DNA of 64,000 nt from Bacteroidota bacterium (GTDB taxonomy: Bacteria; Bacteroidota; Bacteroidia; Bacteroidales; GCA-2711565). Under the pieces are notes generated by a model. The model had not been told where the DNA came from, ran no database searches, and saw nothing but the letters and a program-made list of their open reading frames with translations. The stretch covers positions 30,226-94,225 of the forward strand of contig JAHIVC010000041.1 in the NCBI GenBank assembly GCA_018816945.1, given 5' to 3'. Shown here piece after piece: positions 44,899 through 53,856 of the stretch; the first letter of the stretch is position 1; every line of letters starts with the position of its first letter. The position numbers and the translations under genes were made by a program.

Positions 44899-47034
44899 TT
44901 AACCAATGTCTGTACTATTAAGCACCTTAAGTTTTGACTCCATCAAAGCTAAATCGTTTTTTGCACATTCAATTTTTTTCTCAAATTCAGCCTTTAGTAT
45001 ATTTGCATTTTTCGAATTAGCCAGGAATCCAACATTATTCTCCCATAAATTTATATCTTCCTTCATCTTACTTATCTTATTTGAAAGAAAGCTACGTTCT
45101 TTATAAATCATATTTCGAGTAGCAGGGCTATCGCTCAAATTTTCAATTTTTGATTTATAATTAATGGTATTAATCTCAGTCTGATTAATTTTCAAATGCT
45201 CAAGATGTGCATTGATGGCTTTTCGGAACTCTGCTTGAAGTTTTTCTTTTTCTTTAATCGGAACATGGCCTATTTGCATCCATTCTCTCTGGAAATCTTT
45301 AAAAACAACAAGATTTTGCTTTTTATCTGCACCAAAACTATAGTTCTTGATTTTTTGAATCAATTCAATTTTTTGATTCAAATTTGCTTCTTCATGAACA
45401 TGAATATTTGAATAATAATTAGCTTTTTTAGTGAAAAAATCATCGCAAGCTGCTCTAAACCTTTTCCATACTTTATCTGAATATTTTTTAGGTACGGGGC
45501 CTAAAGTTTTCCATTCTTTTTGAAGATTAATCAGATCGTCAGTAGTTTTTTTCCAATCTTCACTATCTCTTAGGCTTTCAGCCTGCAAACATAAATCGAG
45601 TTTTTTATTATAGTTGTTTAACTGTTGTTCTTTTAACTTTGAGTAAAAATCTTTTTTTATTTCAAAGAAACCGTTTAATAATGATTTAAACCGCTTCCAA
45701 ACTTCATCATTAACTTTTTTGGGAGCCGGTCCTATCGATTTCCATTCTTCGAGAAGTTTATTAACTTTATCTGTTTGGTCCTGCCATTCTTTCAAAGTAT
45801 TCGATTCTGTTTCCAGTAATTCTTCTGCTTGTTCGCACAAGACCAACTTGGCTTCGAGATTTTTGGTTTGTTCTTCATGCAAATCACCATAAAACTCTCT
45901 GCGGCGCTCATTAATTTTATCACTTGCTTGCTTAAATCTTTCCCAAATATCATCTTTAACATCCATTGGTACCGGACCAATTTTTTTCCATTGTTCATGG
46001 AAATTCTGCAGTTCTTTGAATGATTTAGTGATGGAAGGATCAATTAACAATTCTTCTGTTTTCTCGCAAATCTCAACTTTGAGTTCCAGATTTTTTCGTA
46101 AATCCAAATCTCGCAATTCTTTATTAATCTTAACTTTATCAAAAAACATTTCGACCAAGAAATGATAACTTTGCCATAAGTTGTTAATTTCAGCTTGCGG
46201 TACGATACCAATTTCTTTCCACCGTTCCTGCAAAATCTTAAATTCATCGTAAGTCTTTTTCAGTGTTTCTTCTGAATTGTTTAAAACTTTAAGTTCTTCA
46301 AGAATCTGCTTTTTCAATTCAAGATTTTGGAGTTTTAGTTCCTCCTGTGATTTATTAAATTTGGCCTTATTTTGCTTGTAAATATCAAATAGGGCTTTGA
46401 ATTTTTCTTCAACAACATCCAGATCAGTCACGTATTCTTCAATATTACCCCCTGCCGCAACAAATTCTTCACGTTTTTTCTCACGTTCAATTTTATTCTC
46501 ACGCAAAAAAGCAACTTTAAGAGAAGTGATTTTCTTTTTAATCAAAGAGATGTTTGTTTCATTCACTATTTCTGCAAGTGCCTCTACTATCTGCTCACGT
46601 GAATATGAATCTATATCAACATCATCATAACTGATTTCTGTATGATTATCTTCATCCTCGACAGGTACAGATTTTTCTGTTTTGATTTTCTCAACCGATT
46701 TCTTTTTATTTTTTTGACTCTCACCGGAGTTTAATGAAGTAACAGATCCTTCAACACCCATTTGATCCAAATCTGATGCAGGATCATCTATATTTTTATC
46801 ATTTAAAGTTTCTTCTACTGATGCTATTTCCGGGGAAGGAATGACCTCATTATCTAGGTCATGAGCTGTTGAATTTACTGATGGAACATCTGTATCAACT
46901 TGATTTTCATCAGGAAGAGAAAGTTTATTTTCATCCATTTCTCTTTCTACTTGGTCGATCAACTCTGCCGGTTGATTTTCAGTAATTTCGATTTCTACTG
47001 CATCCTTTTCAGGTAGTGACTTTTCATTTTTCAT
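44899..47034 (-). CDS. DUF349 repeat protein
   Basis: A 711-residue, highly charged coiled-coil protein. After an acidic, low-complexity N-terminus (about 1-140) come at least five DUF349 repeats, each with a W-x-x-I/L-G-x-V/A-P signature and a following W-x-R-F or similar: ERWKEIGIVP, EQWKKIGPVP, EEWKSIGPAP, KEWKTLGPVP and REWMQIGHVP. It has no enzyme motif or membrane span. DUF349 proteins are widespread in Bacteroidota; their function is not settled, although a structural or RNA/protein scaffold role is possible. Confidence 0.9.
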   Translation of the reverse strand: MKNEKSLPEKDAVEIEITENQPAELIDQVEREMDENKLSLPDENQVDTDVPSVNSTAHDLDNEVIPSPEIASVEETLNDKNIDDPASDLDQMGVEGSVTSLNSGESQKNKKKSVEKIKTEKSVPVEDEDNHTEISYDDVDIDSYSREQIVEALAEIVNETNISLIKKKITSLKVAFLRENKIEREKKREEFVAAGGNIEEYVTDLDVVEEKFKALFDIYKQNKAKFNKSQEELKLQNLELKKQILEELKVLNNSEETLKKTYDEFKILQERWKEIGIVPQAEINNLWQSYHFLVEMFFDKVKINKELRDLDLRKNLELKVEICEKTEELLIDPSITKSFKELQNFHEQWKKIGPVPMDVKDDIWERFKQASDKINERRREFYGDLHEEQTKNLEAKLVLCEQAEELLETESNTLKEWQDQTDKVNKLLEEWKSIGPAPKKVNDEVWKRFKSLLNGFFEIKKDFYSKLKEQQLNNYNKKLDLCLQAESLRDSEDWKKTTDDLINLQKEWKTLGPVPKKYSDKVWKRFRAACDDFFTKKANYYSNIHVHEEANLNQKIELIQKIKNYSFGADKKQNLVVFKDFQREWMQIGHVPIKEKEKLQAEFRKAINAHLEHLKINQTEINTINYKSKIENLSDSPATRNMIYKERSFLSNKISKMKEDINLWENNVGFLANSKNANILKAEFEKKIECAKNDLALMESKLKVLNSTDIG

Positions 47035-47340
47035 AATTTCTGTTTTTAACAGTTGTAGAATTCGTTTCCCCTTAAATGTTGAAAACGATGATGTTCAAAA
47101 TAATACATATAAACAATAGAGTTCATCACATTTGAATTTCTTCAAATCACAATGATTGGCTCAAGATCAGTTGCAAAAATAACAATTAATTGGAATTCTT
47201 CACTTTCTCATGAATTTTTATTTTCAAAAAACTTAGCTCCTGCAATTCTCAATTGTTAATCAAAACCATTGATCTAACAGTGCTATTTAAATGCGTAATT
47301 CCTGAATCAGTTCTTTTAAATTGAATGTGGGAAAATAATA
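47035..47340. other. Gene-free stretch upstream of the DUF349 gene
   Basis: No coding frame, RNA gene or terminator is visible. It is AT-rich and separates the DUF349 gene from the 3' end of the patatin-barrel gene, both on the minus strand. It should contain the promoter of the DUF349-aroC unit, but I cannot point to a consensus box. A small CTGTT/AACAG repeat near 47041 is too short to interpret. Confidence 0.5.
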
Positions 47341-49641
47341 TTATTCTAATCCAAATTTATTAAACAGAATAAAGCCAATATTAAACATCACGGAAAATGA
47401 ATCCTTTCGTTTCTCATAATAGTTCAAAGCCAAACTCATAGGCCCGATTCGGGTTTGGTAAACTAAAGATGCAGAAGCAATATATGAATTGTTTTTAAAC
47501 TCATCCCCGTAATAAGCCAGTAAGCTTTCCGGGTCAGCAAATATTTGTTTAAAGGGTTGGAAAAAATACAATTCGGTTCTAAAATCTAAGGATTTGGTTA
47601 TTGAAAAAATTTCTTTAACACCAAGTGCTATATAATTATGGGCCCTATATCCGGGTAAAAACATTGTAGAACTTTCGAGTGTAGGTTGAAATTGCTGTGC
47701 CATCAGAATAGTTGCAGTATAGTTGTTGAAAAACTTTTTATTGGAAAAGTACAATTCTGCATAAATACCGGTTTTTATATCTGCAAGGGCATTAAAATAA
47801 CTTTCGGAAATTGCCCTGAATTGCCAATACTGATGCAAGCCTGAATATAAATGCCTTGCTTGTGAAGTAGAACCTGGAACATGTTTTTCTTCGCCTATGA
47901 CATACTGTAATGACAAATAATGCTTTGCACCAGTTGTTGGGTACTGTTTTCTGTTCAATGTATTGTATTCAAATCGCATGAATGGCGATGTAAAAAGAAA
48001 ACTGGTACGATCTGTTGTATCACTGCGCAAAAAATAATTGGTCTGATAATAATCATCTGCAAGTTTCCCAGTTGTCAGGCCTGAGCTTAAACGTGAACGA
48101 TTTGTGATAGGAATACCAAACTCAACCTCTCCATAATACTCACTTTTCAATAGGTATGATGGCGTTTTATCCTCCACAAAATAGGTTGTATTTTTAAAAT
48201 AATCGCGATAATGTAATACGTATGAAGCCTGCAAATAATAAGGCAGTCTGGAAGGATAATCAATTCGTGCATTCAACCTGAGCCCGCTATAAAAGCGCCC
48301 GAAATATAAACCCATATTATAGTTTGACGATGTAATGCCAAAATGATTGTATTGTAATCCGATGTATGCTTCATTCACCGACTTAGATGAAATGTTGCCA
48401 CCGAAATCGGCCATAAAATCACTCGCCTTTTTTACCTGAAAATTGAGATGATAAGAGGAGGAAACTGAATCGTACAACAAAGCCGGATAAATTGAGGTTA
48501 TATTATTGTCGGCCAGAAGCTTATAATACTCCCATTTCAAATCATTCATATTTAAATACTTTTGCTTACGTTTGATGTGCCTATTTACAAAAGTAGACTG
48601 GTAAATATTACAGCCTTCAATTTGAATTGATTCTATAGCTATTGGAGGAATTTTATTATGGAAATTCAGTCGTTTTTGAAATAATTCTTTTGGATCTGAT
48701 TTGCGACTAACTAACGATTTGATAGTATCAATTTTATTCATCGTGTGAATATAACCACTATCAATGTATTCTTTTGCCCTGCTAAAATCGGTTAAATTCA
48801 TGCTCCCTAAATCTGGTTCAATAATTATTCCTTTGCCGGGAATATTAGAATAATCGGTCTTTGACATTAACATGTTTTGCAACTGAGAGATAATATCATC
48901 TTCTTGCGGAGGTGCGAAATTACTTGAAGCTTTACTGCCAATAATAATATCAGGGGAAAAATCATTATAGGCAACATCAACCGGAAAATTATTGTACATT
49001 CCACCATCAAACAACAATTTACCATTTACCCTGATGGGCGAAAAATAAAATGGTACCGACATTGACGCCCGAATGGCTTCTCCCAATTGCCCATCTTTCA
49101 TGATTACTGATTCACTGGCTTCAATGTCAGTTGTAACACACCTGAAAGGGACGAACAAATTGTTAAAGTCATACTTTGAAGCTGCACTTGGGCCTGCAAA
49201 TAATTCCATAATAGTAATATCCATCTCATCGGTAGGTACAAGATTTAATGGGATTTTTGAGCGAAATCGTTTATCATAATGGATTGGTAAACTAATCCAG
49301 GATGGATTATCAGGTTTCTTTTTGAAAAAGAACTGATTTTTAATATCCAATTCACCGGAAGCCCATCGAATAAATTCTCTTGAGGTCAGCAAAGTTTCGA
49401 TTTCAGCAGGAGAATAACCACTGGCATACAAGCCACCAACCACGGCACCCATTGAAGTACCGGCTATATAGTCAATTGGGATATTGTTTTCTTCAAGTGC
49501 CCTTAATACGCCTACATGTGATAAGCCTTTAGCTCCTCCCCCGCTCAAAACAATTGCCACCTTCTGTGCGAACACAGGATTAATTCCAAATAAAACAATG
49601 GATATTACGATTAAAAAATATGTGAATTTCAGTCTTGGCAT
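47341..49641 (-). CDS. Patatin-like phospholipase fused to outer-membrane barrel (PlpD/type Vd-like)
   Basis: A 766-residue exported protein: signal peptide 1-25 (ending VFAQ); patatin domain with oxyanion loop GGGAKG (34-39), nucleophile S63 in GTSMG, and Asp 212 in FDGG; a POTRA-like segment (about 330-410, starting IESIQIEGCNIYQ); and a C-terminal beta-barrel of the BamA/Omp85 superfamily. The plan is that of PlpD, in which the barrel brings the lipase to the surface. It likely cleaves phospholipids or other lipids at the outer membrane. It is preceded on its strand by the terminator at 49693-49731 and therefore has its own promoter. Confidence 0.92.
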   Translation of the reverse strand: MPRLKFTYFLIVISIVLFGINPVFAQKVAIVLSGGGAKGLSHVGVLRALEENNIPIDYIAGTSMGAVVGGLYASGYSPAEIETLLTSREFIRWASGELDIKNQFFFKKKPDNPSWISLPIHYDKRFRSKIPLNLVPTDEMDITIMELFAGPSAASKYDFNNLFVPFRCVTTDIEASESVIMKDGQLGEAIRASMSVPFYFSPIRVNGKLLFDGGMYNNFPVDVAYNDFSPDIIIGSKASSNFAPPQEDDIISQLQNMLMSKTDYSNIPGKGIIIEPDLGSMNLTDFSRAKEYIDSGYIHTMNKIDTIKSLVSRKSDPKELFQKRLNFHNKIPPIAIESIQIEGCNIYQSTFVNRHIKRKQKYLNMNDLKWEYYKLLADNNITSIYPALLYDSVSSSYHLNFQVKKASDFMADFGGNISSKSVNEAYIGLQYNHFGITSSNYNMGLYFGRFYSGLRLNARIDYPSRLPYYLQASYVLHYRDYFKNTTYFVEDKTPSYLLKSEYYGEVEFGIPITNRSRLSSGLTTGKLADDYYQTNYFLRSDTTDRTSFLFTSPFMRFEYNTLNRKQYPTTGAKHYLSLQYVIGEEKHVPGSTSQARHLYSGLHQYWQFRAISESYFNALADIKTGIYAELYFSNKKFFNNYTATILMAQQFQPTLESSTMFLPGYRAHNYIALGVKEIFSITKSLDFRTELYFFQPFKQIFADPESLLAYYGDEFKNNSYIASASLVYQTRIGPMSLALNYYEKRKDSFSVMFNIGFILFNKFGLE

Positions 49642-49692
49642 TGAAAAATCTAACGTATCTAATAACTTATAAATTTAGGCAATATTATATTC

Positions 49693-49731
49693 AAAAAAAG
49701 AGTCCTGCTCACCACAGGACTCTTTTTTTTT
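49693..49731. terminator. Bidirectional intrinsic terminator
   Basis: GAGTCCTG (49700-49707) and CAGGACTC (49715-49722) form an eight-base stem, extended by flanking A-run (49693-49699) and T-run (49723-49731), so it can work on both strands. It ends transcription of the PLP enzyme gene on the minus strand, 12 bases after its stop. Confidence 0.9.
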
Positions 49732-49743
49732 ATCATTCATTGA

Positions 49744-50925
49744 TTAAACTTTTCCGAGTGCCTGATCGAGATCCTTAATAATATCCTCAACATCTTCAAT
49801 TCCAACAGATAACCTCACCAATTCATCTGTGATTCCTGCTTTTTCTTTTCCTTCTTTAGTCAATTTAGAATGTGTCATTGATGCGGGATGCTGAATAAGT
49901 GTTTCAATTCCACCCAGAGAAACAGCTAATAAAGCCAACTGAACATTATTCATCATAGCTTCACCGGCTTTAAAACCACCTTTCAGGCCAAAACTTATCA
50001 TTGCACCCGGTCCCGACATTTGACGTAATCCTAAATCATATTGAGGATGAGATTTTAATCCGGGATAATTTATCCATGCTACTTTTGGATGATTCTCAAG
50101 ATAATCGGCCACTTTAATACAATTCTCCTGCGCTCTTTCAATACGTATTGCCAATGTTTTCAATCCCCGTCGGGTTAGAAAGGCTTGGTTTGGGTCCATA
50201 TTACATCCTAAATTAATCATGATCGGACGCAATTTTTTGAAATCGGCTTCTGTTTTGGTTACGATCATTCCTGCAACAATGTCAGCGTGACCATTAATAA
50301 ATTTGGTCATCGAATGTAAAACGATATCAGCCCCTAAATCCAAAGGTTTTTGTAAATATGGGCTACAAAAAGTATTATCAACACATACAGGAATATTTCT
50401 TTTGTGTGCAATTTTGCATACAGCGACAATGTCGGTTATCTGCATCGTTGGATTGGCAGGAGTTTCAAGATAAATAAGTTTTGTATTATCCTGAATTGCA
50501 TTTTCAATCTCCGATAAATCAGCAGTATTAACAAACGTTGCTTCAACACCAAATCGTGGATAGATAGTTTCCAATACACTTCTGGACGGACCATACACTG
50601 CTTGCGTACAAACCACATGTGATCCCTGTCCCAAATAAGCCATATAAACCGTATTGACTGCACCCATTCCGGAACTTGTAGCAATTCCACCAAAACCATT
50701 TTCCAGATCGGCCACGGTTCGCTCTAAATCCATAATAGTAGGATTCCCTATTCGGGTATAAATATAGCCATCACTTTCACCGGTGAAACATTTTGCTCCA
50801 TGAGCAGCACTTTCGAAACTGAAAGTTGAAGTTTGATAAATAGGAGTCACTGCGCTACCCAAGGGATCTTTGATACCACCTGAATGAATTAACTTGGAAT
50901 TAAAACCCGCCTCTTTTAAGTTCAT
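49744..50925 (-). CDS. Cys/Met metabolism PLP-dependent enzyme (cystathionine gamma-lyase/synthase or methionine gamma-lyase)
   Basis: A 393-residue fold-type I PLP enzyme. The PLP lysine is K208 in HSMTKFINGH; Y56-T-R58 and Y111-G are the phosphate and ring contacts; L-E-T-P-A-N-P-T and V-D-N-T-F are further family boxes. Which reaction it performs (cystathionine gamma-synthase, gamma-lyase or methionine gamma-lyase) cannot be told by eye. The cysteine that follows Y-G in many methionine gamma-lyases is a proline here, which argues against that activity. The ATG at 50925 is preferred over an upstream frame start at 50991, since it begins MNLKEAGFNSKLIH. Confidence 0.9.
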   Translation of the reverse strand: MNLKEAGFNSKLIHSGGIKDPLGSAVTPIYQTSTFSFESAAHGAKCFTGESDGYIYTRIGNPTIMDLERTVADLENGFGGIATSSGMGAVNTVYMAYLGQGSHVVCTQAVYGPSRSVLETIYPRFGVEATFVNTADLSEIENAIQDNTKLIYLETPANPTMQITDIVAVCKIAHKRNIPVCVDNTFCSPYLQKPLDLGADIVLHSMTKFINGHADIVAGMIVTKTEADFKKLRPIMINLGCNMDPNQAFLTRRGLKTLAIRIERAQENCIKVADYLENHPKVAWINYPGLKSHPQYDLGLRQMSGPGAMISFGLKGGFKAGEAMMNNVQLALLAVSLGGIETLIQHPASMTHSKLTKEGKEKAGITDELVRLSVGIEDVEDIIKDLDQALGKV

Positions 50926-51040
50926 TTTATGTATTTTTGATTTTGTAATTATTAACTTCACAAAGATAATTTTTATATTCATAAGTAACATCTACATATC
51001 TTGATAAATATGACTTATTTACTTTCAAAATCGCTAAAAA

Positions 51041-51610
51041 ATGGTAGAATTTCCGAAAAGATGTAATTGGCCCTCCGATGATAAATTAATGATAAAATAT
51101 CATGACGAAGAATGGGGAATACCTTTGCATGACGATGATAAACTGTTCGAGTTTATTGTTTTAGACGGATTTCAGGCAGGATTGAGTTGGAAAACAATTC
51201 TTCATAAAAGAGAAAATTTCAGATTGGCATTTGATCATTTTGATGCTAAATTAATAAGTACCTATTCTGAAGAAAAAGTTGGTGATCTTATGGAAAACTC
51301 AGGAATAATCCGCAACAAACTAAAAATCAGGGCTACAATAAGCAATGCGGTCGCTTTTTTGGAAACTCAAAAGAAATTTGGAAGCTTTGATAAATACATT
51401 TGGCAATTTACAAATTATAAAACCATCGATAATAAGCTTTATTCATTAAAAGAGATGCCCGTAACATCAACTGAATCGGATGCAATGAGTAAAGACCTTA
51501 AAAAGCGTGGTTTTAAATTTGTCGGATCAACAATATGTTATGCTTTTATGCAAGCCGCTGGAATGGTAAACGATCATACTATCGACTGTTTTAGATATAA
51601 ACGACTATAA
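51041..51610 (+). CDS. tag: DNA-3-methyladenine glycosylase I
   Basis: A 189-residue base-excision enzyme that removes 3-methyladenine from DNA. It has the Tag N-terminus CNWPSDDKLMIKYHDEEWG, the DGFQAGLSWKTIL block with the catalytic Glu replaced by Asp as is common in this clade, and the zinc ligands near both ends (N-terminal Cys/His and H-T-I-D-C). It stands alone and is followed immediately by a perfect 34-base palindrome. The divergent neighbour is the PLP enzyme gene. Confidence 0.93.
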   Translation: MVEFPKRCNWPSDDKLMIKYHDEEWGIPLHDDDKLFEFIVLDGFQAGLSWKTILHKRENFRLAFDHFDAKLISTYSEEKVGDLMENSGIIRNKLKIRATISNAVAFLETQKKFGSFDKYIWQFTNYKTIDNKLYSLKEMPVTSTESDAMSKDLKKRGFKFVGSTICYAFMQAAGMVNDHTIDCFRYKRL

Positions 51611-51612
51611 AA

Positions 51613-51646
51613 CTAAGGGGTTTCACTTTAAAGTGAAACCCCTTAG
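51613..51646. terminator. Perfect 34-bp palindrome between convergent genes, probable bidirectional terminator
   Basis: The bases from 51613 (CTAAGGGGTTTCAC) to 51646 are their own reverse complement over 17 + 17 positions, giving a long hairpin with a tiny loop (TTAA). It lies 3 bases after tag and 18 before the end of the convergent ferritin-like gene. A broken T-run (TTTTAGTTTTT) follows on the plus strand. Confidence 0.75.
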
Positions 51647-51663
51647 GGAAATTTTAGTTTTTG

Positions 51664-52167
51664 TTAAAAAGGCCAGAAATTATTATCGTTCCAAATTTCT
51701 TCTTTTAAATCTTCATTCAATCGGTGGAGCAAATGATGATGGGTTTTTTCCCAATCAGCTAACATCTGATACATTTCTTTTTCATTTTTATCTGTAGCAT
51801 CTTTGGCCCGACCTGAATAAACTTCTATGGCTTTGTTTTCAAAATCAATGGCAGCAGAAATAGCGGCGGCCTCAAAACTGGCGGCACTAATTTGCTTTTT
51901 AATTTCTTCGGTCAATATCTGAACTGCTTCAGTGTCGTCAATATGAACATTTGGTTCATTCTTTATAAACTCATTATATTTTTTATAACTGGCAAACTGG
52001 CGTGATAAAAAATCAATATGTTCATCTTCTTCTTCGGCCATCATGGTGAAGATTTTTTTTACGGCAGCACTTTGCGTTTGTTTCGCGATTGTTGAATAAA
52101 AAGCCTTCCCTTTTCTTTCAAGTAATATGGCAGTCTTCAGTATTTCTATTGCAGCATTTTCTTCCAT
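51664..52167 (-). CDS. Ferritin-like/rubrerythrin-type diiron protein
   Basis: A 167-residue all-helical protein with the paired E...ExxH pattern of the ferritin-like superfamily: an early Glu in LLERKGKAFY, EEEDEHIDFL, FENKAIEVY, and a last E-K-T-H-H. This fits a diiron centre. No rubredoxin domain follows, so it is not a full rubrerythrin. Probable roles are peroxide or iron handling. It is divergent from the kinase-RapZ fusion gene; the 105 bases between hold a good promoter for the latter. Confidence 0.85.
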   Translation of the reverse strand: MEENAAIEILKTAILLERKGKAFYSTIAKQTQSAAVKKIFTMMAEEEDEHIDFLSRQFASYKKYNEFIKNEPNVHIDDTEAVQILTEEIKKQISAASFEAAAISAAIDFENKAIEVYSGRAKDATDKNEKEMYQMLADWEKTHHHLLHRLNEDLKEEIWNDNNFWPF

Positions 52168-52219
52168 TTTGCTTTGTATTTTTTATTATAGAACAAATAA
52201 AGTTTCAATGACAAATATA

Positions 52220-52249
52220 ATTGAAATAGGGCAGAAATAAATATATTTG
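52220..52249 (+). promoter_or_regulatory. Bacteroidota-type promoter of the kinase-RapZ fusion gene
   Basis: ATTG (52220-52223) at -33 and TATATTTG (52242-52249) at -7 agree with the Bacteroidota consensus (TTTG, TAnnTTTG) with an 18-base gap. The start codon is 23 bases after the -7 box, giving a very short leader. Confidence 0.5.
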
Positions 52250-52272
52250 TATTAAATCTAAATAACATTCCG

Positions 52273-53700
52273 TTGAATCCTGAAATCAAAAATAAATTAA
52301 TTCGGTTATTTGAAGACTGGTCAAAAGAAAAAGCCAGTTCTATAATTCAGCTTGACCCATCGGGTTCCGAACGTAATTATTTCCGAATTAAATCGGCTAA
52401 CAAAGTTGCATTGGGTGTTTATCACGTGGATGAGAAAGAAAATAAGGCTTTTATTTCTTTCTCCGAAACTTTTACTAAATTAAATTTCAACACCCCTAAA
52501 ATATATGCTTCTCGATTGGTTGACCATATTTATTTAATTGAAGATTTTGGCGATCTCAACCTATTTTCAATTGTACTAAATGAAGGCCAAAACCTATCAG
52601 AAGATACAAAATTACTGTACAAAAAGAGTTTGAAGGCATTATTCGAATTCCAAACAAAAGCAGTAAATCACATTGATTTCAGTAAATGCACACCACGATC
52701 TAGTCTTGATAAACAATCGCTTATCTGGGATTTGAATTATTTTAAATATTATTTTTTAAAACCACAAAAAATTGAATTTGACGAACAACTGCTTGAAAAT
52801 GATTTTCAAACCTTTAGTGATTATTTATTAGATGCTGATCAAAACTATTTCGTTTACCGCGATTTTCAATCACGAAATATCATAATTCGTGATCATGAAC
52901 CTTATTTTATAGATTATCAAGGTGGGCGGATGGGGCCACTTCAATATGACGTTGCTTCCCTCCTATTTCAGGTAAAAGCAAATTTATCACCGGAAACCCG
53001 GGCAGCCTTGCTGGATTATTATCTTGATCTTCTACCAGAGAAAAAAGACATTGTTGCTTTTAAAAAACATTTCTACCCTTATGTTCTGATCAGGATTTGT
53101 CAGGTTTTAGGGGCTTACGGATTTAGAGGATTAATTGAGAGAAAAGCACATTTTATACAAAGCATTCCCTATGCTGTGTCAACACTTAAATGGTTGCTTG
53201 ATCAATTGAAAATGGACATCAAAATACCGGAATTAAGTCGGGTACTTAAAAAAGTCACACAACTAACATTCAACGCACCAAAAAATAAAAAACCCGGATT
53301 AACCATTCATTTGAACAGCTTTGCCTACAAAGCCGGAATTCCGATAGATTACAGCGGTCATGGTGAAGGTTTTGTTTTTGATTGCAGATCGTTGCCTAAT
53401 CCCGGAAGGTTAAAAGAATACCGCCATCTTACAGGCATAGATGAGCCCGTGCGAACATATTTACAAGAATATGAGGAAGCTCATGATTTCCTGAAGCATG
53501 TCATTCAAATTATTGAACCGGCAATTCTCAAATTTCAGGAAAGAAAGTTCACTGATTTATCAATAAACTTTGGATGTACCGGAGGTCAGCACCGATCAGT
53601 TTTTATGGCCGAAAACATCAATAAATATTTAAAATCTTCTTTTCAACTAAATATTGAACTAAATCATACACAAAAAGAGAACTGGATTACGACCGACTAA
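52273..53700 (+). CDS. AmgK-like sugar kinase fused to RapZ C-terminal domain
   Basis: A 475-residue two-domain protein. Residues about 1-320 are an aminoglycoside-phosphotransferase-fold kinase with catalytic Y-R-D197-F-Q-S-R-N202 and F-I-D214-Y-Q-G-G-R-M-G-P followed by YDVASLL, close to AmgK, which phosphorylates MurNAc/GlcNAc at C1. Residues about 341-475 match the C-terminal domain of RapZ (DCRSLPNPGR and GCTGGQHRSV), the part that senses glucosamine-6-phosphate in E. coli. The RapZ N-terminal P-loop domain is absent. The gene lies just before a zinc-ribbon gene and a MurU-like gene. It starts with TTG at 52273; no ATG exists near the conserved N-terminus. Confidence 0.88.
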   Translation: MNPEIKNKLIRLFEDWSKEKASSIIQLDPSGSERNYFRIKSANKVALGVYHVDEKENKAFISFSETFTKLNFNTPKIYASRLVDHIYLIEDFGDLNLFSIVLNEGQNLSEDTKLLYKKSLKALFEFQTKAVNHIDFSKCTPRSSLDKQSLIWDLNYFKYYFLKPQKIEFDEQLLENDFQTFSDYLLDADQNYFVYRDFQSRNIIIRDHEPYFIDYQGGRMGPLQYDVASLLFQVKANLSPETRAALLDYYLDLLPEKKDIVAFKKHFYPYVLIRICQVLGAYGFRGLIERKAHFIQSIPYAVSTLKWLLDQLKMDIKIPELSRVLKKVTQLTFNAPKNKKPGLTIHLNSFAYKAGIPIDYSGHGEGFVFDCRSLPNPGRLKEYRHLTGIDEPVRTYLQEYEEAHDFLKHVIQIIEPAILKFQERKFTDLSINFGCTGGQHRSVFMAENINKYLKSSFQLNIELNHTQKENWITTD

Positions 53701-53712
53701 AACTTTAGAAAA

Positions 53713-53844
53713 ATGGGTAAAAAGATGTGCAAATCAAAAAAAGATGGGTTAGGACAAAAAGTGAAGCATCCGATATTTGAATGCAACAGTTGCGGCGAAC
53801 TGGCAGTTAAAGAAAAGCATCTTTGCAAACCCCAGAAACAATAA
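53713..53844 (+). CDS. Small zinc-ribbon protein (43 residues)
   Basis: A short gene beginning MGKKMCKSKKDGLG and ending KPQKQ, with an ATG 13 bases after the fusion gene and a stop 12 bases before the nucleotidyltransferase gene. Its cysteines C6, C24 and C27 (E-C-N-S-C-G) and H35/C37 (H-L-C) could bind one zinc ion. It is basic. I do not recognise a named family. Its place in the operon and retention of a Cys pattern argue that it is a real gene. Confidence 0.7.
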   Translation: MGKKMCKSKKDGLGQKVKHPIFECNSCGELAVKEKHLCKPQKQ

Positions 53845-53856
53845 AACACAAAGTTG

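Noticed and set aside
44899..47034. DUF349 protein as an SMC-like or phage tail-tape protein
   Set aside because: There is no ATP-binding motif or membrane span and the repeats match DUF349; no phage genes are nearby.
49693..49731. Possible terminal repeat of a mobile element
   Set aside because: A short stem flanked by A- and T-runs next to two gene boundaries is a standard bidirectional terminator; no transposase is present.
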